DNA from: CALXXL01 sp034926605
Lineage (GTDB): Bacteria; Verrucomicrobiota; Lentisphaeria; Victivallales; Victivallaceae
Direction: 5' to 3'
DNA length: 64,000 nucleotides
Assembly: GCA_034926605.1 (NCBI GenBank)
Contig: JAYFQV010000009.1
Coordinates: 186,001-250,000 of the forward strand
Shown: piece after piece, positions 36,172 through 44,511 of the stretch
Position numbering within the stretch: the stretch's first letter is position 1
Layout: each line of letters starts with the position of its first letter
Notes under the pieces: model-generated
What the model was told of the DNA's origin: nothing
Seen by the model: only the letters and a program-made list of their open reading frames with translations
Databases searched by the model: none
Program-made: the position numbers and the translations under genes

Positions 36172-36450
36172 GTCAAAAGCCGTATATTGCCGGAAGTTAA
36201 GGGGCGCGATTCAGGATCGAGGAGGAAACCGAATGTCATGAGATCGGCTCCGAAGACGTCCGGCTCCGGCTCTTCCGGTATGCCGGGTGCATTCCAGTAG
36301 TAACCTGTCGCTGAAAACTGTACTCGCCCGTATGAAGGCGATATCTCCATCTTCAACGTCCGACGCGATCGTCAGCCGGGGAACGTCGGTGCAATATGCC
36401 GATGAGATGCCCATCAGCAATATAGTAAATGCAATGCTTTTGATTTTCAT
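36168..36450 (-). pseudogene. Remnant of a small secreted protein, probably frameshifted
   Basis: The first frame starts with a good signal peptide (MKIKSIAFTILLMGISSAYC) and continues to about DVEDGDIAF. From there a different frame gives a more protein-like continuation (YGRVQFSATGYYWN, then EEPEPDVFGADLMTFGFLLD) that runs to a stop near 36168, while the first frame becomes Arg-rich and stops near 36211. This fits a one-base indel near 36340-36356. No family was recognised. It is in the AT-rich patch, 29 bases behind an orphan lipoprotein gene. It could also be two unrelated short frames. Confidence 0.4.
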
Positions 36451-36478
36451 ACCGCAAACGCTTGTTGATAACCTGCAA

Positions 36479-37015
36479 TTAATGCATATGCGAAAAATAT
36501 TTGAACAATACGTCTAGCGTATAAAATTCGGCGGGTCCAGTAATCCCTACTTTTTTCAATTCTTCCATCAGCGCGGTCTCGTTCGGAAAAAACTTTAATT
36601 CTCCCGTGCTATAAGCAAAATACCCATACTTTCCAGCATAATCCTCTGTAGAGTCTTTACTTACATAAAAACAGCAAAAATCCTTCTGCGGCCATAACCG
36701 AGTAATGTCATGACAAATAGATGAGCCAGACCCATCCTGCACATTAGAACCCTTTTCCAATTGCTCCAGATATCCATCGGACAAAGAGTCTATCATGAAA
36801 ATCTGATATGGATATCTAAGAGGGATTCGATACCAGTCTCTAAAGCCTTCATATGTATCAAAGTCTAAACTCGAAGACTTTTGAGCAATGTTGTCCATTA
36901 CCGTTTGAGGAATTTTGATCGGCTTGCTGGGTTCGCAACCACAAATTACAGCGCAGATGACTCCAGTCAATAAGCAAAGAGTCAGACGGTGACTTTTCCT
37001 ACTCCATGTGTACAT
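36479..37015 (-). CDS. Orphan lipoprotein in AT-rich DNA
   Basis: 178 residues. A signal peptide with a lipobox ending ICGC (Cys27) is followed by a polar domain (CEPSKPIKIPQ) with several Tyr and Asp and no recognised family. Codon use is clearly more AT-rich than in the flanking genes (many AAA, ATA and TAT codons), which suggests recent acquisition. Upstream AT-rich DNA is the likely promoter region. Its product would be membrane-anchored in the envelope. The frameshifted remnant directly downstream may once have been its partner. Confidence 0.6.
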   Translation of the reverse strand: MYTWSRKSHRLTLCLLTGVICAVICGCEPSKPIKIPQTVMDNIAQKSSSLDFDTYEGFRDWYRIPLRYPYQIFMIDSLSDGYLEQLEKGSNVQDGSGSSICHDITRLWPQKDFCCFYVSKDSTEDYAGKYGYFAYSTGELKFFPNETALMEELKKVGITGPAEFYTLDVLFKYFSHMH

Positions 37016-37414
37016 AATAATATATTATCCTTATTTGTTGGTTATAAGTCACTCATTCGGATCGCACCAAACCATTTCAATAGTATTAACTCTAATGCTT
37101 CCAGGCTTCGTTTAAACTTGGTCGGGAAGCTAATTGGTATGTGCCAGCTCCTACATCTAACAAAGTTCTATTGAAAATAGATCAATGTCATGTTTTACAA
37201 TAGTCCACAAATTCCGGATTGCAAGCTGCACTCGTTATTGCTTGAAACAATGAAAAAGTGGTATCCTTTGCCCCATTATAAAATTATCTATGACTTCTCG
37301 AACGTTTCGGAAGTTTATAGACACGCCGAGGACCCAGTCCGCTTTTTGTACCGTAAAAATGCCGTAATTTTATCTCGCATGAGCATGAAAAAACAGCTTT
37401 TGGCAGGATATGAC
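37016..37414. other. AT-rich intergenic stretch without a supportable gene
   Basis: About 400 bases between the orphan lipoprotein and the tRNA terminator. Short open frames occur on both strands but none has a ribosome site, a family resemblance or codon use like a gene. No repeat of the tRNA 3' end was found by eye. Confidence 0.5.
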
Positions 37415-37444
37415 AAAAAAGCCCCGGAACCGGAGTTCCGAGGC
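37415..37444 (-). terminator. Intrinsic terminator of tRNA-Pro
   Basis: On the minus strand GCCTCGGAAC, TCCG loop, GTTCCGGGGC (10 bp with one G-U pair) followed by six T. It starts 18 bases after the encoded CCA end. Confidence 0.85.
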
Positions 37445-37461
37445 TGATTTGGGCAAAAAAA

Positions 37462-37539
37462 TGGTCGGGATGACAAGATTTGAACTTGCGACCTTTTGAC
37501 CCCCAGTCAAACGCGCTAGCCAAGCTGCGCTACATCCCG
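37462..37539 (-). tRNA. tRNA-Pro (anticodon GGG)
   Basis: On the minus strand a full cloverleaf: acceptor stem CGGGATG/CATCCCG, D arm with AGCGCAGC...GCTAGCGC, anticodon stem TTTGA/TCAAA with loop CTGGGGG (anticodon GGG, G37 as expected for proline), T arm with GTTCAAATC, discriminator A and an encoded CCA. It reads CCC codons. Single tRNA gene with its own promoter and terminator. Confidence 0.95.
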
Positions 37540-37550
37540 ACTACCTATTT

Positions 37551-37578
37551 AATATACACCTTGCATGCCAAAATGCAA
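37551..37578 (-). promoter_or_regulatory. Promoter of tRNA-Pro
   Basis: On the minus strand TTGCAT, 16 bases, TATATT, placing the start of transcription a few bases before the tRNA 5' end. The -35 box lies inside the inverted repeat at 37559-37580. Confidence 0.65.
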
Positions 37579-37580
37579 GG
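37559..37580. repeat. Inverted repeat between divergent promoters
   Basis: CCTTGCAT, six bases, ATGCAAGG: a perfect 8-bp dyad. It covers the tRNA-Pro -35 box and lies seven bases upstream of the ABC permease promoter. It could be a regulator binding site. Confidence 0.5.
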
Positions 37581-37586
37581 ACGGGA

Positions 37587-37614
37587 TTGACTTTTCGGCC
37601 TTTCACGGTACATT
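37587..37614 (+). promoter_or_regulatory. Promoter of the Fec-type ABC transporter genes
   Basis: TTGACT, 16 bases, TACATT. The -10 box ends six bases before the ATG, so the mRNA would begin at or next to the start codon (leaderless). Confidence 0.5.
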
Positions 37615-37620
37615 ACTTTC

Positions 37621-38589
37621 ATGAAAAAAATCGCGATTCTTTCCGCATTGTTCGTTCTGTTGGCCGTTTCCGTCGTGATTTCCTTGCGCATGGGCGCGGT
37701 GGACATCGGCTTCGGCGAGGTGTTTCGCGCGTTGCGAAACCCCGACGGCGCATTCCTGATCCGCGAGGTGCGGCTGCCGCGTGTGGTGCTGGGGTTACTG
37801 ACCGGTGCGGCGCTGGCGCTGTCCGGAGCCGTCTTGCAGTCGCTGATGCGCAACGATCTTGCTTCGCCGGAGATACTCGGTGTATCCTCCGGCGGCGCGT
37901 TGGCCTATGTATGGGTTATCCTGATTTTTCCGGCGCTTTCCAACTGGTCGCTGCTGGTCGCGTTCTCCGGTTCGCTGGCGGCGGCGCTGCTGGTGTGGAT
38001 GCTGGCCTGGAAGCGGGGGCTGGAGCCGTTGCGGCTGGTACTGTCCGGTGTGGCGGTGTCGGCATTTGCGTCGGCGTTGGCCACCGGTGTGGTTTATTCT
38101 CATGCCGACCGGATTGCGGGGGTGCTGAATTTTCTCTCCGGCAGCCTTGCCACCGCCTCCTGGCCGCGGGTCGAGCTGGTGTTGCCATGGATCGCCGCCG
38201 GCGCGGTGTTTATATGTTTCCGCGCGCGGGCACTGGATGTGATTGCTCTTGGCGACGAAACCGCGTCGGCGTTGGGTTTGCGGGTTGAGCTGGCGCGGTT
38301 CACGCTGTTGGCGGCATCGGCGTTGCTGGCCGCCTCCGGGGTGGTCGCGGCCGGGTTGCTGGGATTCGTGGGGCTGGTGGCGCCTCATCTGGCGCGGCTC
38401 ATGATCGGTTCCGCTCATCGTTGGCTGCTGCCCGCGGCCGCCGCGACAGGCGGCACTTTGGTGGTGCTGGGCGATGCGGCTGGCAGGGCGCTGTTTGCTC
38501 CGCACGAGTTGCCGGCCGGTATTGTAATGGCACTGATCGGTGCGCCGTTCTTCCTGTATCTTCTGCGGCGCGGAGGACGTGCGGCATGA
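37621..38589 (+). CDS. FecCD-family ABC transporter permease (iron-siderophore/cobalamin type)
   Basis: 322 residues with about nine to ten membrane helices. Family landmarks: LRMGAVDIGFGEVFRAL, the VRLPRVVLGLLTGAALALSGAVLQ segment, NDLASPEILGVSSGGAL, and GLVAPHLARLMIG near the C-terminus. These permeases import ferric siderophores, haem or vitamin B12 with a periplasmic binding protein and an ATPase. The ATPase gene overlaps by four bases; no binding protein or TonB receptor gene is nearby, so the ligand is unknown. No Shine-Dalgarno precedes the ATG, which fits a leaderless message. Confidence 0.92.
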   Translation: MKKIAILSALFVLLAVSVVISLRMGAVDIGFGEVFRALRNPDGAFLIREVRLPRVVLGLLTGAALALSGAVLQSLMRNDLASPEILGVSSGGALAYVWVILIFPALSNWSLLVAFSGSLAAALLVWMLAWKRGLEPLRLVLSGVAVSAFASALATGVVYSHADRIAGVLNFLSGSLATASWPRVELVLPWIAAGAVFICFRARALDVIALGDETASALGLRVELARFTLLAASALLAASGVVAAGLLGFVGLVAPHLARLMIGSAHRWLLPAAAATGGTLVVLGDAAGRALFAPHELPAGIVMALIGAPFFLYLLRRGGRAA

Positions 38590-39368
38590 AGATAGAAATC
38601 GCAAACCTCTGTTTTTCATATGGGCGCGAGGCGGTAATAGCCGGAGCTGACCTCACGGTGGAGTCTGGAACGGTCATTGGGCTGGTCGGCGCGAACGGCG
38701 CTGGAAAAACCACGCTGCTCAAGCTGATTGGCCGTCTGATTCCAGCCGATTCCGGCAGCATCCGGCTGGACGGTAGGGATTTGCGGCGTTTTTCCGGCCG
38801 AGGCCTTGCCCGCCGTCGAGCGTTTCTGCCCCAGCTGCACACCGCCCCGCCGGATATTACGGTGGAGGAACTTGCCGCTTTCGGACGCTTCCCGTACCGA
38901 TCCGCCTGGCGGCCGGCCGCCGCGGGCGACGGCGGGAAAGTTAACGAGGCGATCGCGCTTGCGGGGCTTTGGCATTTGCGGCATCGCAGGTTGGGAACGC
39001 TTTCCGGCGGAGAACGCCAGCGGGCATGGCTTTCGCTGGCGCTTGCACAGGAGCCGGAATTGCTGCTGCTCGACGAGCCCGCAACCTTCCTCGATCCGGC
39101 CGGACAGTTTCAAGTGATGGAATTGGTGGCCCGGCTCAACCGGGAGTTGGGAATAACGGTGGTGATGGTGCTGCACGACCTTAACTTCGCGGTGCGCTGC
39201 ACCCAAAAAATAGCCGCCCTTGTCGAAGGGCGGCTGGTAGAATACGATGATCCGGCTCAAATCCTTGCGCCGGAAACGCTGCGTACGGTGTTCGGCCTCG
39301 ACGCCGGGGCTTTGCCCGGCGCCGACGGCTTGCCCTACTTGCTGCCGAAGCCGATGTTCACGAAATAG
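38586..39368 (+). CDS. ABC transporter ATPase of the FecE/BtuD type
   Basis: 260 residues. Walker A GANGAGKTT, Q-loop, signature LSGGERQRAWL, Walker B LLLLDEPATFLD and the switch His in VLHDLNFA are all present. The sequence DLNFAVRCTQKIAALVEGRLVEYD is characteristic of iron/B12 importers. It energises import by the permease, whose stop overlaps this ATG (ATGA). The last 34 bases overlap the convergent glycosidase gene. No separate binding protein gene follows. Confidence 0.93.
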   Translation: MKIEIANLCFSYGREAVIAGADLTVESGTVIGLVGANGAGKTTLLKLIGRLIPADSGSIRLDGRDLRRFSGRGLARRRAFLPQLHTAPPDITVEELAAFGRFPYRSAWRPAAAGDGGKVNEAIALAGLWHLRHRRLGTLSGGERQRAWLSLALAQEPELLLLDEPATFLDPAGQFQVMELVARLNRELGITVVMVLHDLNFAVRCTQKIAALVEGRLVEYDDPAQILAPETLRTVFGLDAGALPGADGLPYLLPKPMFTK

Positions 39369-41614
39369 CCGGGGCTGTGCAGCGCGAATCCGGTGCGGTC
39401 GAACGATTGTATTTTGCCGGAACGGTTGTCAACCCGGTGAAAATTGCCTTTCCATTTGGTGTTGGGGCCGGGTGCGGGAGTGGGGTTCTGATCGCGGTCG
39501 GTCGGAGTAAGCTCCACCTCGGCGGTCCAATGATCCGGATATACTTTGGTTTTTACGCCCCATTCGCCCTGCCACAACGTGGGGGTCTCCCCGGCAAAGC
39601 CGTCGTAGCGGTTTCCGGCATAGTCGAACACATATTGGGAATAGGCGCCGACTTCCTCGGTATATTTTTCGTTGATGACAGCTGGCGCGAACTGAAGAAA
39701 CAGCTCGATTTCATCGGGGTTCTGGAACACCGGCGAATCGAAAGCCATCGGCTCCTGCTTGTCCAGCGGTTTGTCCAGCGGCACGTCGAAGGCCAGATAC
39801 AGTTTATCGCCGTAATAGCCGATATACGCCTTTGTGGGGGCGTTGTCTGGTTTTCCGGTGCGGTCGGTCAGTTGGAGTTCGGCGGCATCTTTCCATTCAC
39901 CGGGTGAGATCTCGCCGTCGAAATTTATTCTGCTGATCTGCGGCACGGTGACGGTCGGCGGGTTGTAGGCGGCGAACTTTTTGGACTGTTCCAGGTTCCG
40001 TTGGAAGATACCGGTATCTAGCGGTTTTCCGTCATAGTCGCGCACGGCGGAAAGTTCTTCCAGGGCGGCGGTTTCTTCGGCTAGCATGGGTTCGAACCCG
40101 TCGCGGGCGCTGGACCGGATTGCCAGATAGGAGTTTCTGGCGGCCTCGCGCATCCGGTTTACCGGCGCGATCGCGGCCTTGCCCCAGGTCATTTCGACCG
40201 CGGTGTTGTATTCACGTTCGGCGTTGTAGTGCACCGGGTTCCACAGATAGCTGTTGGCTCCCAGGTAGTAGGGTATTTCCCACGGGCGTGAGCCGTAGGC
40301 CAGCCCGAGCAGAAAGACAATACCCTTGTCGTCCTTTTCCATTCCCGGATAGAACTCGGTGTCGAAGCGCGGGGCGGGCAGGTTGATGCCGTTGGAATTG
40401 TCGAAAAGATAGATCGGCTGGCCGCCGGGCAGCAGTTTTTCCACCACCTCGTGATCGCGTTTGGTGATTTTCGGGGAGCAGACTTCGGGGCCGGTCCAGA
40501 TCCAGAACACCTCCTTGGGCGCTTCGTTCGACCAGTCGATCAGATACTGATCTATCTCGGGGGCGCCGACACCGAAACTGAGCGCGTAGGGCGCACCGAC
40601 CATCGACAGCCGCAGGTTCGGGAAGTCCGGGTGCAGTGCCTCGTAGATCCGCTTCATCAGATAACCGTGGGCGCGCCCCACCGAACCGAACTTGACGGTT
40701 TCATCGTCGAAATAGGAGTGGTATCCGTTGATGTCGCGCGGGGTGGTGTCGTCGGCGGCGATCATCAGGATGGAAGCGCCGTTTTCGGCCATTTTGCGGC
40801 AGGCGGCGATGAATTCGTCGATCTGCTTTTCATCGGCGATGTTAAGCTTCGGGGTTTCTTTGGTGCCGTGATAGATATGCAGCTGAATCATGAAGTCGAT
40901 CACATTCAGCTTGGAAATCTTTTTCATATCGGCGAGAACCGGTTCGGCTTTTTTCCACCATTCCGGATTGCGCCAGTTGGCGTCCACCAGCATGGCGGCT
41001 CCGCTGATCTTGTTGGATGCCGCCCACTTGAACCCGGCGGCATCGGCGTTCAGGAAATAATCGCAGATATACCGTTCACGCCATGCCGGGAAATCCTCAA
41101 CGTCCATCAGATTCTGCACCGGGACTTCCCCGGTGGCGTCGATCAGTTGCCGCAGTGTGGCGAAGGCATAGAACATGCCGCGGGCGTCGGTGCTGCCAAG
41201 TACCGCCACCACCTTTTCCGGCGAGCTTGAGACGATTTTTATGGCGTAGCCCTGAGCCGGCAGGGCGGGCGGGTTGCCGCCGAAATAGGCGGCGATTTCA
41301 GGTTCGGCAAAGGAGCCGGCATGAATTTCGAACTTGGTTCCATCGGAACCGGGGGCAAGTTTTCGCAGCGTGCCGAGGTATATATCCGCTCCCGCCTTTC
41401 CGGCGTAAGTGGTGCGCCCGTCGGGATGGAAATATATGAAAGTGGAGCCGTGAGAAGGAGTGAAGGAAATATTGTTGCTCGAGATTCGCTGGGGTTCTGG
41501 CAGAATTTTCCCCACCGGCATGGACTCGTTGGCAAAAGCTCCGCACGTTGCGAGTGCGACCAGAAGTGCGATGAACCGTTTCAAATCATACCTCACATTT
41601 CGCTTTGTTTTCAT
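39335..41614 (-). CDS. Secreted GH84-like beta-N-acetylglucosaminidase with C-terminal carbohydrate-binding domain
   Basis: 759 residues with a signal peptide (FIALLVALATCGAFA). Residues about 30-165 resemble the GH20b-type N-terminal domain of GH84 and GH67 enzymes (ILPEPQRI, GYAIKI, GMFYAFATLRQLI). The barrel follows and contains LMIAADDTTPRD, matching the adjacent Asp pair that GH84 enzymes use for substrate-assisted catalysis. The C-terminal 190 residues look like a CBM9-type domain (ISRINFDGEISPGEWKDAAE ... DEIELFLQF). The N-terminal GFYG motif of classical GH84 is not found, so the family is tentative. Probably removes GlcNAc from host or plant glycans. The ATG is 21 bases past the -10 box; a GTG 18 bases earlier is possible. 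Confidence 0.7.
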   Translation of the reverse strand: MKTKRNVRYDLKRFIALLVALATCGAFANESMPVGKILPEPQRISSNNISFTPSHGSTFIYFHPDGRTTYAGKAGADIYLGTLRKLAPGSDGTKFEIHAGSFAEPEIAAYFGGNPPALPAQGYAIKIVSSSPEKVVAVLGSTDARGMFYAFATLRQLIDATGEVPVQNLMDVEDFPAWRERYICDYFLNADAAGFKWAASNKISGAAMLVDANWRNPEWWKKAEPVLADMKKISKLNVIDFMIQLHIYHGTKETPKLNIADEKQIDEFIAACRKMAENGASILMIAADDTTPRDINGYHSYFDDETVKFGSVGRAHGYLMKRIYEALHPDFPNLRLSMVGAPYALSFGVGAPEIDQYLIDWSNEAPKEVFWIWTGPEVCSPKITKRDHEVVEKLLPGGQPIYLFDNSNGINLPAPRFDTEFYPGMEKDDKGIVFLLGLAYGSRPWEIPYYLGANSYLWNPVHYNAEREYNTAVEMTWGKAAIAPVNRMREAARNSYLAIRSSARDGFEPMLAEETAALEELSAVRDYDGKPLDTGIFQRNLEQSKKFAAYNPPTVTVPQISRINFDGEISPGEWKDAAELQLTDRTGKPDNAPTKAYIGYYGDKLYLAFDVPLDKPLDKQEPMAFDSPVFQNPDEIELFLQFAPAVINEKYTEEVGAYSQYVFDYAGNRYDGFAGETPTLWQGEWGVKTKVYPDHWTAEVELTPTDRDQNPTPAPGPNTKWKGNFHRVDNRSGKIQSFDRTGFALHSPGYFVNIGFGSK

Positions 41615-41634
41615 TGATTTATCGAAAACCACCT

Positions 41635-41663
41635 ATTATATCATTGATTTGCGCCGTTCGCAA
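41635..41663 (-). promoter_or_regulatory. Promoter of the GH84-like gene
   Basis: On the minus strand TTGCGA, 17 bases, perfect TATAAT. The start of transcription falls about 14 bases before the ATG, leaving a very short leader without a clear ribosome site. Confidence 0.65.
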
Positions 41664-41707
41664 TATGGCGGCGTCATGTATTGATTGTAAAAAAACAGAT
41701 AAAAACG

Positions 41708-42529
41708 CTAAATGACGGTCAATTCCGGATATTCGGCCGCAAGTCCGGCTCGCAGTTCATCGGCGGCGTCATCGGTACGGCATATGGTGAAGAGCGCCGA
41801 TCCGCTTCCGGTTACCTGAGGCTTAAGCCCGCCGGCTTCACGCATCGACGCCGCGATCATCCCCAGCAGCGGGAATTTGGCCAGCAGAGCGTATTCCAGA
41901 TCGTTGGTCATGGCGGCGGCGGCCGTCTCCCAGTCGCGCCGCCACATCGCTTCGAGCAGGGGGGCCGGGTCGCCGGGGCCGAGCCGCGCCGGAGCCAGGT
42001 GCTGATATGCCCACTTGGCGCTGACCGGGAATCCGGGAAACACCGTCACCACCGGCGGCACCGGGAGTTCCGGCAGAAGTTCGATTTTCTCGCCGCGGCC
42101 GGAAACCAGCGCCGGAACCTGGTTAAGGAAATATGGAACGTCAGAGCCGATTTCCGCCGCCAGCGCCGCCAGTCTTTCCGGCGGCAGTTTTCGGTATTTC
42201 TCGTTCAGCAGCCGCAGCACTGCGGCTGCGTCCGAACTGCCGCCGCCCATGCCGGCGGCTATTGGAATGCGTTTCTCCAGCCGGAACTTCCATGCCGGCG
42301 CAATACCGCTTCTTTGGGCGTAGGCATCGGCCGCCCGGACGACCAGATTGGCCGGCGTCTCCAGTTCCTTCAAATTACAATGCAAGGCTATCCCCGGCTC
42401 GCCGGCTGAAAGTTCCACTGTATCGGAGACGCGGGAGAACGGCACGAACACGCTTGAAATATCGTGAAAGCCGTCCGGTCGTTTCCGTTCGACCTTCAGA
42501 TACAGGTTAAGCTTGGCCGGGGTCAGCAT
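41708..42529 (-). CDS. ispE: 4-(cytidine 5'-diphospho)-2-C-methyl-D-erythritol kinase
   Basis: 273 residues. GHMP kinase of the non-mevalonate isoprenoid pathway, phosphorylating CDP-methylerythritol. N-terminal PAKLNLYLKV, the ATP-binding IPIAAGMGGGSSDAAAVL loop and the C-terminal VTGSGSALFTI glycine motif are intact. The ATG lies within the end of the preceding oxidoreductase operon (one base after its stop). It is the last gene in the nrdR unit; 90 bases to the next promoter. Confidence 0.95.
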   Translation of the reverse strand: MLTPAKLNLYLKVERKRPDGFHDISSVFVPFSRVSDTVELSAGEPGIALHCNLKELETPANLVVRAADAYAQRSGIAPAWKFRLEKRIPIAAGMGGGSSDAAAVLRLLNEKYRKLPPERLAALAAEIGSDVPYFLNQVPALVSGRGEKIELLPELPVPPVVTVFPGFPVSAKWAYQHLAPARLGPGDPAPLLEAMWRRDWETAAAAMTNDLEYALLAKFPLLGMIAASMREAGGLKPQVTGSGSALFTICRTDDAADELRAGLAAEYPELTVI

Positions 42530-42530
42530 T

Positions 42531-43562
42531 TCAGGGCTCTTTGCGGGGCGGCAGTTCGCTGAGCACCTCCGGCGCGAACGCAAACCCGTAAAAATTGTTA
42601 TAGCGGCGAATCTCGTCCTGGATTTCGACCGCGAGTTTCAATGCGCGCAGGCCTTGTTCGCCCGGCACCCTCGGCTTGACGACTTTGCCGGTGGCGAGGG
42701 TGCTTTTGACCGCGTCGATGAAGTCATCTAATTCGGCGGCCAGCGCATTTTTATCGTCGAGCGACACGTCTTTGCGGGCGAGCCCCAGCTTGTTCTTCTT
42801 GAATACCACGCCGGTATGTTTGGCATAATCCATGGCGATGTAGCAGTCCTCCTGGAACACCCGGAAGCGGCGCTGCGGCTCCTGACTCACTCGGCTGGAG
42901 GTCATGTTGGCGCAGCTGCCGTTCTTGAACTTTATACGCACCGAAACGATGTCCTCGGTGTCGCTGAGCACCGGTATGCCGACTGCATCGAAGCGTTCGA
43001 CTTCGGCATCGACCATTGTCAGCACCAGGTCGATATCGTGGATCATCAGGTCGAGAACCACACTGACCTCAGTCCCGCGGCGGAAGGTACCCGGGCGCGG
43101 CGGCGGATAACTCGCCAGCCGGTGAGCCTCGATAAAGCGGGTGTTATGCTTGTGTTTTTCGAGGAAATCCATTGCCGGGTTGAAGCGTTCCACGTGGCCC
43201 ACGGCCAGAACCACATTGTGCTCGCGGGCGGCGGCAACCATGCGTTCGGCCTGCGCCACCGTCACTGCGAAGGGTTTTTCCACCAGCACATGCTTGCCCA
43301 TCGTCAGCAACGGCAGAGCGCACTGTTCATGGAAGGTGGCGGGTACCGCCACGCTGAGGAGGTCGCATTGGTTGGCCAGCTCTTGCCAGTCATCGAACAC
43401 CTTCAACCCGAATTCCGCGCCGACGGCCTTGGCGGATTCCTGATTGACGTCGAAAATGCCGACCACTTCGACTTTGTCGTTGAGATTGTACAGCCGCGCA
43501 TGGTGGCGGCCCAGCGCGCCGACGCCGATTACGCCGGCCTTGAGTTTGGTTTCCATAATCAT
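42531..43562 (-). CDS. Gfo/Idh/MocA-family oxidoreductase
   Basis: 343 residues. N-terminal Rossmann motif GVIGVGALGRHHARLY, then VEKPFAVTVAQAERM with the catalytic-region Lys-Pro, GHVERFNPA and DLMIHDIDLVL. It is an NAD(P)-dependent sugar or inositol dehydrogenase-like enzyme of the type often found next to lipid A genes in PVC and Bacteroidetes genomes, but no lpx gene is nearby. The substrate is unknown. AAAGGA lies four bases before the first ATG; a second ATG two codons later is equally plausible. Confidence 0.88.
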   Translation of the reverse strand: MIMETKLKAGVIGVGALGRHHARLYNLNDKVEVVGIFDVNQESAKAVGAEFGLKVFDDWQELANQCDLLSVAVPATFHEQCALPLLTMGKHVLVEKPFAVTVAQAERMVAAAREHNVVLAVGHVERFNPAMDFLEKHKHNTRFIEAHRLASYPPPRPGTFRRGTEVSVVLDLMIHDIDLVLTMVDAEVERFDAVGIPVLSDTEDIVSVRIKFKNGSCANMTSSRVSQEPQRRFRVFQEDCYIAMDYAKHTGVVFKKNKLGLARKDVSLDDKNALAAELDDFIDAVKSTLATGKVVKPRVPGEQGLRALKLAVEIQDEIRRYNNFYGFAFAPEVLSELPPRKEP

Positions 43563-43575
43563 GAAGTCCTTTAAG

Positions 43576-44511
43576 TTAGTCGCAACGCAATTCGAATGCC
43601 TCCGGGGTCAGCCCGGAAAATAGTTCCATGCAGCTTTCGCGCGCCTCGGGGAACCGCCACGCCAGCCAGCCGGCGGCGAACTCCTCCATGTCCGGCACAA
43701 ACAAATTGCCGGGCAATTCGGCGGTCTCGCCGGTGGTTTCACGGTAGAGGTTTTCCGCCGCGCACTTGAACGCATTTAATTTTACGCATATTTTGTAAAG
43801 ATCCGCCGCAAGCATCATCTCGGTCACCGGCGGGGTGAGTCCGCGCAGCCGGGCGAATCTTCCCAGATGGAAATTGATTCTCAGCGACGGGAACACCCGG
43901 CAGCTTACCGGCGCCGCCGCCAGCACTTTCGCCTCGAACAGCTCGCCGAGGCCGGAACCGGCCAGTTTCAGCAGAGTTTCCACCGGTATGAACTCTTCGC
44001 CGTCTCCGGCCGTTTCCGGCAGCTCGACGGCGGCGGCGCCGGAGCTTTGGAAGAAGCGCGCCAGTTCGATGAACAGTGCAGGATCCGCTTCCTGCGCGCC
44101 GATTTTGACGGCGGCGGCGGCGACCTTGCGGGCCAGCAATTCGAAGTCCGCCCCCTCGACGGCGGCGAGATGGGAACTCAGCAGCGGCGCGATCCGCTCC
44201 GGTTGCGCCGCCACCAGGATGCGGGCGCAGGTATGGCGCTTGCGGAAGCAGCTGGCGACTTCGCCCAGCCCGGTGCGCTCTAGGATGCGGATCACCGCGG
44301 CGTTGATTTCGCTTTCGGTGAACACTCCGGCGGGGCGGTCGCTGGCGCGCAGAGCGGATTCCACCGCCAGCGCCACGTCTTCCGCCAGATACTGCTCGGG
44401 GGTGTCGGAGCGGATGAACGCCTGCATCACTTCGATATGCAGAGAGTCGAGGCTGAATGGTTCGGGAGCGCCGCCGCGCAGCACGGTGATCGGAATTTCG
44501 GCCGGGATCAT
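43576..44511 (-). CDS. ATP-cone domain protein adjacent to nrdR
   Basis: 311 residues. The first 95 residues resemble an ATP-cone: ITVLRGGAPEPFSLDSLH at the N-terminus, a helical middle, and TESEINAAVIRILERTGLGEVASCFRKRH, which is the same pattern as the cone in NrdR in the next gene. The rest (about 215 residues) is helical and has no recognised domain; no ribonucleotide reductase catalytic Cys or Gly-radical motif is visible. ATP-cones sense ATP/dATP, so a regulatory role in deoxynucleotide supply is inferred. Its ATG overlaps the nrdR stop by four bases, so the two are coupled. Confidence 0.6.
   Translation of the reverse strand: MIPAEIPITVLRGGAPEPFSLDSLHIEVMQAFIRSDTPEQYLAEDVALAVESALRASDRPAGVFTESEINAAVIRILERTGLGEVASCFRKRHTCARILVAAQPERIAPLLSSHLAAVEGADFELLARKVAAAAVKIGAQEADPALFIELARFFQSSGAAAVELPETAGDGEEFIPVETLLKLAGSGLGELFEAKVLAAAPVSCRVFPSLRINFHLGRFARLRGLTPPVTEMMLAADLYKICVKLNAFKCAAENLYRETTGETAELPGNLFVPDMEEFAAGWLAWRFPEARESCMELFSGLTPEAFELRCD

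Noticed and set aside
37190..37447. 85-residue plus-strand open frame before the tRNA gene
   Set aside because: It ends inside the tRNA terminator hairpin, lacks a ribosome site and has no family resemblance.
36168..37539. Attachment-site duplication of the tRNA-Pro 3' end flanking the AT-rich patch
   Set aside because: No repeat of the tRNA 3' sequence was found by eye; the island idea rests on composition only.
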